64,000 nt of DNA, taken from the NCBI RefSeq assembly GCF_932526225.1, contig NC_064047.1, positions 13,524,460-13,588,459 of the forward strand, in the 5' to 3' direction. Made by a program: the position numbers and the translations under genes. This DNA is from Nematostella vectensis (taxonomy: Eukaryota; Cnidaria; Anthozoa; Actiniaria; Edwardsiidae). Below, one piece after another: positions 22,023 through 33,100 of this stretch (the stretch's first letter is position 1; each line of letters begins with the position of its first letter). The notes beneath the pieces are model-generated. The model ran no database searches. It worked only from the letters and a program-made list of their open reading frames with translations, and had not been told where the DNA came from.

Positions 22023-23356
22023 AGTCAGCTATAGTCACAGCTATAACAAGCACGGCATAGATTAGTCAGTTATATTCACAGCTATAACAAGCACGGCATA
22101 GAATAGTCAGCTATAGTCACAGCTATAACAAGCACAGCATAGAATAGTCAGCTATAGTCACAGCTATAACCAGCACAGCATAGAATAGTCAGCTATAGTC
22201 ACAGCTATAACCAGCACAGCATAGAATAGTCAGCTATAGTCACAGCTATAACAAGCACGGCATAGAATAGTCAGCTATAGTCACAGCTAAAACAAGCACA
22301 GCATAGAATAGTCAGCTATAGTCAAAGCTATAACAAGCACGGCATAGAATAGTCAGCTATAGTCACAGCTATAACAAGCACGGCATAGAATAGTCAGCTA
22401 TAGTCACAGCTATAACAAGCACGGCATAGGATAGTCAGCTATAGTCACAGCTATAACAAGCACAGCATAGATTAGTCAGTTATAGTCACAGCTATAACCA
22501 GCACAGCATAGAATAGTCAGCTATAGTCAAAGCTATAACAAGCACGGCATAGAATAGTCAGCTATAGTCACAGCTATAACAAGCACGGCATAGAATAGTC
22601 AGCTATAGTCATAGCTATAACAAGCACAGCATAGAATAGTCAGCTATAGTCACAGCTATAACCAGCATGGCATAGAATAGTCAGCTATAGTCACAGCTAT
22701 AACAAGCACAGCATAGAATAGTCAGCTATAGTCACAGCTATAACAAGCACGGCATAGAATAGTCAGCTATAGTCACAGCTATAACAAGCACAGCATAGAA
22801 TAGTTAGCTATAGTCACAGCTATAACCAGCATGGCATAGAATAGTCAGCTATAGTCACAGCTATAACCAGCATGGCATAGAATAGTCAGCTATAGTCACA
22901 GCTATAACAAGCACGGCATAGAATAGTCAGCTATAGTCACAGCTATAACAAGCACAGCATAGAATAGTCAGCTATAGTCACAGCTATAACAAGCACAGCA
23001 TAGAATAGTCAGCTATAGTCACAGCTATAACAAGCACAGCATAGAATAGTCAGCTATAGTCACAGCTATAACAAGCACAGCATAGAATAGTCAGCTATAG
23101 TCACAGCTATAACAAGCACAGCATAGAATAGTCAGCTATAGTCATAGCTATAACCAGCACAGCATAGAATAGTCAGCTATAGTCACAGCTATAACAAGCA
23201 CAGCATAGAATAGTCAGCCATAGTCACAGCTATAACGACCACAGCATAGAATAGTCAGCTATAGTCACAGCTATATCAAGCACGGCATAGAATAGTCAGC
23301 TATAGTCACAGCTATAACAAAGATGGCATAGAATAGTCAGCTATAGTCACAGCTAT
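22023..23356. repeat. 41-bp minisatellite B, about 32 copies, inverted relative to A
   Basis: Plus-strand unit AGTCAGCTATAGTCACAGCT + ATAACAAGCACAGCATAGAAT, the exact reverse complement of the array A unit. It lies in the intron before the last VWDE-like exon. The units differ at a few positions (CACGG/CACAG, CAAG/CCAG). Confidence 0.95.
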
Positions 23357-23944
23357 ACGGTTCAATAGGAAGTGCACGTATAAAAAGGGAGGCAGAGATA
23401 GGTAGAATCAGAGCAGACGACCCGGAGGAACCAGGACTGACGAAATAAAGCAAGTACCAATCTACGCTGTTATCTGGTCTACGTTGTCGCGAACCCCCGT
23501 GACATTACAATGAGTTATTATAACTCATAAAATCCTTCGCTTGCACCTGTTGCACTTTGCTCGAGTGTAGGCAAGTTATTCTCCGTAAATTTTAACACCT
23601 TATGTCATTTTAGGTTGTTTACCTTGAATCGGCTAATTTGGGCATTAAGCCAAACGGTTCCTGGATTCGTTTAAGAGATGATTTTGGGGTAAACCAATTT
23701 TAGGGTGGTAATATCACAAAGCAACTTTGCGGTATTGGAAAAGGAGACTTTTACGAAAGTTTTACGTCCAAACTTATTTATGTTAATATAACGTGTGAAA
23801 AGTGGTCTAGAAAAGGATTTCATTTCGAGATGATGATAGTCATACCGGTACAATATGGGGTCTTTTTTTGTTATTAAACTTTTATGGTAGATATTTTTGG
23901 TTTTGACATTTTGGTCTATATTGATGAATGACAATGAGACTTAC

Positions 23945-24001
23945 CCATGCCTGGAAGAGTATCGGTAGGAGTTTGTGTCGTAGGACCAGATGGTGTACTC
24001 T
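23945..24001 (-). CDS. VWDE-like: VWDE-like gene exon: Thr/Pro stalk 2
   Basis: A 57-bp exon, phase 1 to 1, ending at the donor ATGG|GTAAGTC. It encodes ESTPSGPTTQTPTDTLPGMG, a Pro/Thr-rich extracellular linker likely to be O-glycosylated. The acceptor CTCAAG is weak but is fixed by phase. Confidence 0.55.
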
Positions 24002-24113
24002 CTTGAGCTTAAATATCAATCAGGACTAACATTATAGCAGATACTAAAGGATAACTCGCCCTCGAATATACGAGACAGACAGACAGAAGGACAAGAAAAC
24101 GGACGGTCATTAC

Positions 24114-24167
24114 CATTCGTGTGGTCACGGTCTTGTGTGCTCTGTGGTCGAGTTGTTGTTACAGGGG
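24114..24167 (-). CDS. VWDE-like: VWDE-like gene exon: Thr/Pro stalk 1
   Basis: A 54-bp exon after TTTTTTGTACAG, ending at AATG|GTAATG, phase 1 to 1. It encodes APVTTTRPQSTQDRDHTN, a mucin-like linker between the last EGF region and the membrane helix. Confidence 0.6.
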
Positions 24168-24262
24168 CTGTACAAAAAAGTAATTAAGCAGTAATAGATA
24201 TTAATTACTTAATAAAATGGATCAGATATCTATATATACGCCGTTTAACTTAGCCTTGGTAC

Positions 24263-24457
24263 CTATACACGTCTTCCCGTCGCCAATAAGACCGTCAGGA
24301 CACGATCGACACAACACACCATCCGGGATTTCTCTGCACTTAACTCCTGGGTAACACGTGTCTTCGCCACAAATGCGCTCTTTCTCATCACATAGGGCGC
24401 CTTTATAGCCCACGTGACATCGGCAAGTGTAGTTGTTTATTCCATCGATACATGTTC
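24263..24457 (-). CDS. VWDE-like: VWDE-like gene exon: EGF half and Cys-rich module
   Basis: A 195-bp exon after CATTCATTCTCAG, phase 1 to 1, ending at the donor ATAG|GTACCAAG. It encodes GTCIDGINNYTCRCHVGYKG, which completes the calcium-binding EGF begun in the previous exon ([10 protein letters not shown]). It is followed by a thrombospondin-type EGF-like module with CYPGVKC, GVLCRSCPDGLIGDGKTC. EGF domains split by phase-1 introns are usual in animal extracellular proteins. Confidence 0.85.
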
Positions 24458-24589
24458 CTGAGAATGAATGATCAAAATTTCAACAACAATTGTCGAGCCC
24501 CGATAACGGATCCTCCAAAAGAAATGTGGAAACATTGGGTTATCGGGGTGTTGTTCGAATGAAGGAGATGTTCGAATAACAGAGTGTTC

Positions 24590-25018
24590 TTGTTACCGTG
24601 GGTTCGGGTTTCTGGGTATTCGGGTTACTGGGTGTTCGAGTTATTGAGGGTTCGGGTTACTGGGTGCTCGGGTTATTGAGGGTTCGGGTTACAGGGTGTT
24701 CGAGTTATTGAGTTTTCGGGTTAATGGATGTTCGAGTTATTAAGGATTCGGGTTACTGAGTGTTCGGTTATTGAGGGTTCGGGTTACTGAGTGTTCGGGT
24801 TATTGAGGGTTCGGGTTACTGTGTGTTCGGGTTATTGAGGGTTCGGGTTACTTGGTGTTCGGGTTACTGGGTGTTCGGGTTATTGAGGTTCGGGTTACTG
24901 GGTTTTCGAGTTATTGAGGGTTCGGGTTACTGGGTGTTCGCGTTATTGAGGATTCGGGTTACTGGGTGTTCGGGTTATTGAGTGTTCGGGTTACTGGGTG
25001 TTCGGGTTATTGAAATTT
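24590..25018. repeat. GGGTTCGGGTTAC-type minisatellite in a VWDE-like intron
   Basis: Tandem units of about 31 bp built from TTCGGGTTACTGGGTGTTCG and GGTTATTGAGGG. It ends 50 bp before the Tc1-like element. Confidence 0.9.
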
Positions 25019-25068
25019 CATCCCTAGCACCTTAACTTTGTCCATCAAATTCCTACATACCCCTCTTA

Positions 25069-26061
25069 CCACTGTAAGCATTACTACGCGACCACCTGAA
25101 GTCGATCGGCGATTGGCGAAGTCAGGCCTTCTTTAGTAGAAATGGAAGCGAGTTGCAGCGAAGAAGTTGTGTGGCGGAGGTTCAGCTCGCTGAGGTGGAG
25201 GAGAATCAGATTTGGGATGATCCCAAGACCTTAAGTATTTGATAGTGAAGGAGGAACGCAGTTTGATGATTTTTTTCGGCTTGTAGCTGTCAAAACACTT
25301 TTCGCGTCGGAGTTATAAACTCAAAAGATGGCTGAATGAATTGAGTTTTTGGGGGTACTCCACTTATTTTTGGGTAGGAAAGTGCCGCCTAGGTCTCCAA
25401 AACCTGACCCTATCAGAGACCCAAAATCCTCGGTTTTTATACCCTACCAAACACCTACGGCTAAAATTACATACCCTACCGCTCAAAGTTATACCCAATA
25501 AGTCGTGATTAAAGCGGAAATTCACTGTCAATCAAATGTTTAAATAAATTGTCTTTTTCGCTTAATGCGGCAATGTGTGTATTGGTCAGCCATACTGACA
25601 ACATTGTCCACTCTACCAGAGACCTAACAAGAAAACAAGCAAAAAGCGAAAAAAAGATACCCTATCGTAGACCTCAAGAGCCCAAACACCCTACCCTAAA
25701 GGGCGGCACATACCCGTATAACAAATATAAGGGAGTACCCACCCCCTCCGGGCTAGCTTTCTTGTTTTTCCACGCCGTTTGCGCTACTCGATCGAGCCAC
25801 TGTGCAAATATAAGCGCTTTATTTTCTTCACAAACGTTTTGCTAACTTTCAATACATCTGCGATTTTCGTGTTGTTAAGCCATCCTGAACGAGCAAGTAA
25901 ATAACTCTCCAACGAAGAGCAAGTGGGTAACTTCGAACCATTTCTATCAGTAATGGCGGCTTTCCGTTTCAGGTACCGGCTCCATTTGATTGACGGCTGA
26001 GAGTCGCCAATTGCCAATCGCCGATTAAGTTCCGGTGGTCGCGTAACAATGCATACAGTGG
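25069..26061. mobile_element. Tc1/mariner-like element, TA-flanked, about 993 bp
   Basis: TA at 25067-25068 and 26062-26063 flank ends that are inverted copies of CCACTGTAAGCATTACTACG and the following CGACCACC, with matching continuing to about 50 bp (GGCGATTGGC). It carries only a short HTH-encoding remnant. Inside, around 25345-25755, is what looks like a second nested repeat bounded by inverted GGGGGTACTCC/GGAGTACCCACC. It lies in an intron of the VWDE-like gene. Confidence 0.7.
25784..26017 (-). pseudogene. Remnant of transposase N-terminus with HTH
   Basis: The minus frame encodes NNTKIADVLKVSKTFVKKIK and RLYLHSGSIE, resembling the paired-type helix-turn-helix of Tc1-type transposases (VSxxFVxKxxxRYxETGSI). 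It starts just inside the right TIR and stops before any DDE core. Confidence 0.5.
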
Positions 26062-26492
26062 TAAAACCCGATAAAAGGCAATAGCTCTTTCAAACTTCAT
26101 TAATTATTCAATAACTATTTTGCCAATCTGGTGAACGGTTCTGGTCACAAGAATGGAACTATTCTAGCGAGACTCGAAAAGCGTGACCAAATAGGTTTCA
26201 TTTCCTGGAGAAAGAGGAGTTGAATAAAAGTGAGTTTTGAATGTTTTCACTACATAAACCATTACATTTACTACTTAACTAACATTACTCGATTAAAGGT
26301 TTTTTTTATTATTAATAAGTACATGCTAGATCAAATATGATCGCTCATGCAAACGTGATATTTTAATATCGTGCAAACGTGCTACATACAAACATGGTAA
26401 CTAAAATGTACCATAAAAAATGGGGGTAATGGTGACAAATGATTCACAAGATTACCACCTCGCCATCATTTCACGGGCTTTCGCCTTCTTAC

Positions 26493-26906
26493 CGTTGACA
26501 CAAAGGCTAGATTGGCAATCATCAATGTCACTTTCACATCGGCTTCCGTTGAATCCCGCAGGGCAGGCGCACTCGTACTGGCCAGATCCCCGTGGGTGGT
26601 AGGGGTGGGGATGGCATGTTCCCCCGTGTTGGCACGGGCACTCCATCGCCTTTACAGTAACTGTCGTTGTATCGCTGGCGTTGCACTCATCGGTGGCTAC
26701 GAATTTGAACGTCTTGCTGTCGGAGGTTGTCATGGTGATGTTCAGTTGTCCATCTGGCGTGAACACGTAGCCCTGCGCGTCGGTGTTGGCAAGGGAGTAC
26801 GTAACGCGACGGTTATCTGGATCCAGAGCTTCAATCTGAAGCGAAAACATCTCTCCAACTAATGCGAATTGAACTGGAAGTGTGGTGAAAACAGGCGGGG
26901 AATTAA
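26493..26906 (-). CDS. VWDE-like: VWDE-like gene exon: cadherin-like domain and EGF
   Basis: A 414-bp exon after ATATCTTTTTCAG, phase 1 to 1, ending AACG|GTAAGAAG. It encodes [20 protein letters not shown], then [14 protein letters not shown] and VFTPDGQLN, a cadherin/dystroglycan-like beta-sandwich with the DPD...V.YSL signature. An EGF domain follows (CPCQHGGTC...[14 protein letters not shown]), then the first half of a calcium-binding EGF ([12 protein letters not shown]). The first part matches the region that follows the CLINGHC segment in cnidarian VWDE-type proteins. The intron to the left holds the Tc1-like element; the intron to the right is the 10-kb minisatellite. Confidence 0.85.
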
Positions 26907-27194
26907 CTGAAAAAGATATTTAAGTAATATTTAGTCAATATAAAATTGCCACTTCATTGAAATAGCCAGTGTCTTCATTATCAAATCTAAATATAAAGTA
27001 AAAACTAAAGTTCAAACTTCGGACACCGTTTTTGTTCTTGACATCTTCGCTTCGAATGCATGTATCCGTAAGGTATTGCCGTGCGTAAATAGCGCCACAA
27101 AGTCACATCTTCCATTTTGTAGCATTTTGAATTCTAAATTATTCAAACTATTTACTTCAAAGTGTGTGATGACCATGAATCACTGGCTGAAAGA

Positions 27195-30100
27195 TTCCTC
27201 TATCGTTTTCACAATTACGCTTGTTCCATATAAACTGACTGTTTGCGTTTCAGCATTACGCCTGTTCCATGTAAACTGACTGTTTGCGTTTTACAATTAC
27301 GCCTATTCCATGTAAACTGGCTCTTTGCGTTTTTCCTTTACGCCTGTTCCATGAAAACTGACTGTTTGCGATTTACCTTTAAGCCTGTTTCATGTAAACT
27401 GACTGTTTATGTTTAACCTTTACGCCTGTTCCATGTAAACTGGTTCTTTGCGTTCTACATTTAGGCCTGTTCCATGTAAACTGACTGTTTGTGTTTCTGC
27501 ATTACGCCTGTTCCATGAAAACTGACTGTTTGCGTTTTACCTTTACGCCTGTTCCATGTAAAAATGACTGTTTCCGTTTTAACTTTACGCCTGTTCCATG
27601 TAAACAGACTGTTTGCATTTTATTTTTACGCCTGTTCCATGTAAACTGGCTCTTTGCGTTTTACCTTTACGCCGGTTCCATGTAAAAATGACTGTTTGCG
27701 TTTTACCTTTACGCTTGTTCCATGTAAACAGACTGTTTGCGTTTTACCTTTACGCCTGTTCCATGTAAACTGGCTCTTTGCGTTCTACATTTAGGCCTGT
27801 TCCATGTAAACTGGCTCTTTGCGTTCTACATTTACGCCTGTTCCATGTAAATTTGGCGTTTCCCAAGAGTTGAAAGTCAGAGACTCGAGACTTATAGGCC
27901 GAAAGCCGGAATGATATCTAAAATATCGAAGAGTTTTACTTTTCCTCGCTCATGAATTTTATTTTTACTTTAAAACATATTTCAGATATCTTGTTCGACT
28001 CTCGGAGTTTCACAATTACGCTTGTTCCATGTAAACTGACTGTTTGCGTTTCAGCATTACGCCTGTTCCATGTAAACTGACTGTTTGCGTTTTACAATTA
28101 CGCCTGTTCCATGTAAACTGGCTCTTTGCGTTTTTTCCTTTTCGAATGTTCCATGAAAACTGACTGTTTGCGATTTACCTTTAAGCCTGTTTCATGTAAA
28201 CTGACTGTTTATGTTTAACCTTAACGCCTGTTCCATGTAAACTGGCTCTTTGCGTTTTACCTTTACGCCTGTTCCATGTAAACTGACTGTTTGTGTTTTA
28301 CCTTAACGCCTGTTCCATGAAAACTGACTGTTTGCGTTTTACCTTTACGCCTGTTCCATGTAAAAATGACTGTTTGCGTTTTACCTTTACGCCTGTTCCA
28401 TGTAAACAGACTGTTTTCGTTTTACCTTTACGCCTGTTCCATGTAAACTGGCTCTTTGCGTTCTACATTGAGGCCTGTTCCATGTAAACTGGCTCTTTGC
28501 GTTCTACATTCACGCCTGTTCCATGTAAATTTGGCGTTTCCCAAGAGTCGAAAGTCAGAGACTCGAGACTTATAGGCCGAAAGTCGGAAAGATATCTAAA
28601 ATATCGAAGAGTTTTACTTTTCCTCGCTCATGAATTTTATTTTTACTTTAAAACATATTTCAGATATCTTGTTCGACTCTCGGCGTTTCAGAATTACGCT
28701 TGTTCCATGTAAACTGGCTCTTTGCGTTCTACATTTACGCCTGTTCCATGTAAATTTGCTCTTTGCGTTTTACCTTTACGCCTGTTCCATGTAAACTGGC
28801 TCTTTGCATTTTACCTTTACGCCGACTCCATGTAAACTGGCTGTTTGCATTTCACCTTTAGGCCTGTTCCATGTAAACTGTCTGTTTATGTTTAACCTTT
28901 ACGCTTGTTCCATGTAAACTGGCTCTTTGCGTTTCACCTTTAGGCCTGTTCCATGTAAACTGGCTCTTTGCGTTCCACATTTACGCCTGTTCCATGTAAA
29001 TTTGCTCTTTGCGTTTTACCTTTACGCCTGTTCCATGTAAACTGGCTCTTTGCATTTTACTTTTACGCCGACTCCATGTAAACTGGCTGTTTGCGTTTTA
29101 CCTTTACGCCTGTTCCATGTAAACTGACTGTTTGTGTTTTATCTTTACGCCTGTTCCATGTAAACTGGCTCTTTGCGTTCTACATTTAGGCCTTTTCCAT
29201 GTAAACTGGCTCTTTGCGTTCTATATTTACGCCTGTTCCATGTAAATTTGGCGTTTTCCAAGAGTCGAAAGTCAGAGACTCGAGACTTATAGGCCGAAAG
29301 TCGGAAAGATATCTAAAATATCGAAGAGTTCCATGTAAACTGGCTCTTTGCGTTCTACATTTACGACTGTTCCATGTAAATTTGGCGTTTCCCAAGAGTC
29401 GAAAGTCAGAGACTCGAGACTTATAGGCCGAAAGTCGGAAAGATATCTAAAATATCGAAGAGTTTTACTTTTCCTCGCTCATGAATTTTATTTTTACTTT
29501 AAAACATATTTCAGATATCTTGTTCGACTCTCGGTGTTTTACCTTTACGCCTGTTCCATGTAAACTGACTGTTTGTGTTTTACCTTAACGCCTGTTCCAT
29601 GAAAACTGACTGTTTGCGTTTTACCTTTACGCCTGTTCCATGTAAAAATGACTGTTTGCGTTTTACCTTTACGCCTGTTCCATGTAAACTGACTGTCTGC
29701 GTTTTACCTTTACGCCTGTTCCATGTAAACTGGCTCTTTGCGTTCAACATTTAGGCCTGTTCCTTGTAAACTGGCTCTTTGCGTTCTACATTTACGCCTG
29801 TTCCATGTAAATTTGGCGTTTCCCAAGAGTCGAAAGTCAGAGACTCGAGACTTATAGGCCGAAAGTCGGAAATATATCTAACATATCGAAGAGTTTTACT
29901 TTTCCTCGCTCATGAATTTTATTTTTACTTTAAAACATATTTGAGATATCTTGTTCGACTCTCGGCGTTTCACAATAATTACGCTTGTTCCATGTAAACT
30001 GACTGTTTGCGTTTCAGCATTACGCCTGTACCATGTAAACTGACTGTTTGCATTTTACAATTACGCCTGTTCCATGTAAACTGGCTCTTTGCGTTTTTCC

Positions 30101-33100
30101 TTTAAGCCTGTTTCATGTAAACTGACTGTTTATGTTCAACCTTTACGCTTGTTCCATGTAAACTGGCTCTTTGCGTTTTACCTTAACGCCTGTTCCATGA
30201 AAACTGACTGTTTGCGTTTTACCTTTACGCCTGTTCCATGTAAAAATGACTGTTTGCGTTTTACCTTTACGCCTGTTCCATGTAAACAGACTGTTTGCGT
30301 TTTATCTTTACGCCTGTTCCATGTAAACTGGCTCTTTGCGTTCTACATTTAGGCCTGTTCCATGTAAACTGGCTCTTTGCGTTCTATATTTACGCCTGTT
30401 CCATGTAAATTTGGCGTTTTCCAAGAGTCGAAAGTCAGAGACTCGAGACTTATAGGCCGAAAGTCGGAAAGATATCTAAAATATCGAAGAGTTTTACTTT
30501 TCCTCGCTCATGAATTTTATTTTTACTTTAAAACATATTTCAGATATCTTGTTCGACTCTCGGCGTTTCACAATTACGCTTGTTCCATGTAAACTGACTG
30601 CTTGCGTTTCAGCATTACGCCTATTCCATGTAAACTGACTGTTTGCGTTTTACAATTACGCCTGTTCCATGTAAACTGGCTCTTTGCGTTTTTTCCTTTA
30701 CGCCTGTTCCATGAAAACTGACTGTTTGCGATTTATCTTTAAGCCTGTTTCATGTAAACTGACTGTTTATATTTAACCTTTACGCCTGTTCCATGTAAAC
30801 TGGCTCTTTGCGTTTTACCTTTACGCCTGTTCCATGTAAACTGACTGTTTGTGTTTTACCTTAACGCCTGTTCCATGAAAACTGACTGTTTGCGTTTTAC
30901 CTTTACGCCTGTTCCATGTAAAAATGACTGTTTGCGTTTTACCTTTACGCCTGTTCCATGTAAACAGACTGTTTTCGTTTTACCTTTACGCCTGTTCCAT
31001 GTAAACTGGCTCTTTGCGTTCTACATTGAGGCCTGTTCCATGTAAACTGGCTCTTTGCGTTCTACATTCACGCCTGTTCCATGTAAATTTGGCGTTTTCC
31101 AAGAGTCGAAAGTCAGAGACTCGAGACTTATAGGCCGAAAGTCGGAAAGATATCTAAAATATCGAAGAGTTTTACTTTTCCTCGCTCATGAATTTTATTT
31201 TTACTTTAAAACATATTTCAGATATCTTGTTCGACTCTCGGCGTTTCAGAATTACGCTTGTTCCATGTAAACTGGCTCTTTGCGTTCTACATTTACGCCT
31301 GTTCCATGTAAATTTGCTCTTTGCGTTTTACCTTTACGCCTGTTCCATGTAAACTGGCTCTTTGCATTTTACCTTTACGCCGACTCCATGTAAACTGGCT
31401 GTTTGCATTTCACCTTTAGGCCTGTTCCATGTAAACTGTCTATTTATGTTTAACCTTTACGCTTGTTCGATGTAAACTGGCTCTTTGCGTTTCACCTTTA
31501 GGCCTGTTCCATGTAAACTGGCTCTTTGCGTTCCACATTTACGCCTGTTCCATGTAAATTTGCTCTTTGCGTTTTACCTTTACGCCTGTTCCATGTAAAC
31601 TGGCTCTTTGCATTTTACTTTTACGCCGACTCCATGTAAACTGGCTGTTTGCGTTTAACCTTTACGCCTGTTCCATGTAAACTGACTGTTTGTGTTTTAT
31701 CTTTACGCCTGTTCCATGTAAACTGGCTCTTTGCGTTCTACATTTAGGCCTGTTCCATGTAAACTGGCTCTTTGCGTTCTATATTTACGCCTGTTCCATG
31801 TAAATTTGGCGTTTTCCAAGAGTCGAAAATCAGAGACTCGAGACTTATAGGCCGAAACTCGGAAAGATATCTAAAATATCGAAGAGTTCCATGTAAACTG
31901 GCTCTTTGCGTTCTACATTTACGACTGTTCCATGTAAATTTGGCGTTTCCCAAGAGTCGAAAGTCAGAGACTCGAGACTTATAGGCCGAAAGTCGGAAAG
32001 ATATCTAAAATATCGAAGAGTTTTACTTTTCCTCGCTCATGAATTTTATTTTTACTTTAAAACATATTTCAGATATCTTGTTCGACTCTCGGCGTTTCAC
32101 AATTACGCTTGTTCCATGTAAACTAACTGTTTGCGTTTCTGCATTACGCCTGTTCCATGTAAACTGACTGTTTGCATTTTACAATTACGCCTGTTCCATG
32201 TAAACTGGCTCTTTGCGTTTTTCCTTTACGCCTGTTCTATAAAAACTGACTGTTTGCGATTTACCTTTAAGCCTGTTTTATGTAAACTGACTGTTTATGT
32301 TCAACCTTTACTCTTGTTCCATGTAAACTGGCTCTTTGCATTTTACCTTTACGCCTGTTCCATGTAAACTGACTGTTTGTGTTTCACCTTAACGCCTGTT
32401 CCATGAAAACTGACTGTTTGCGTTTTACCTTTACGCCTGTTCCATGTAAAAATGACTGTTTGCGTTTTACCTTTACGCCTGTTACATGTAAACTGACTGT
32501 TTGCGTTTTACCTTTAGGCGTGTTCCATGTAAACTGTTTGCGTTCTACATTTACGCCTGTTCCATGTAAACTGGCTCTTTGCATTTTACCTTTACGCCGA
32601 CTCCATGTAAACTGGCTGTTTGAATTTTACCTTTAGGCCTTTTCCATGTAAACTGGCTGTTTATGTTTAACCTTTACGCTTGTTCCATCTAAACTGGCTC
32701 TTTGCGTTCTACATTTACGCCTGTTCCATGTAAACTGGCTCTCTACGTTCTACATTTAGGCCTGTTCCATGTAAACTGGCTCTTTGCGTTCTACATTTAG
32801 GCCTGTTCCATGTAAACTGGCTCTTTGCGTTCTACATTTACGCCTGTTCCATGTAAATTTGGCGTTTCCCAAGAGTCGAAAGTCAGAGACTCGAGACTTA
32901 TAGGCCGAAAGTCGGAAAGATATCTAAAATATCGAAGAGTTTTACTTTTCCTCGCTCATGAATTTTATTTTTACTTTAAAACATATTTCAGATATCTTGT
33001 TCGACTTTCGGCGTTTCACAATTACGCTTGTTCCATGTAAACTGACTGTTTGTGTTTTACCTTTACGCCTGTTCCATGTAAACTGACTGTTTGCGTTTTA

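Noticed and set aside
24061-24120. GACA repeat at a donor as a fourth donor array
   Set aside because: Only a short ACAGACAGACAG run, and the donor itself is not repeated.
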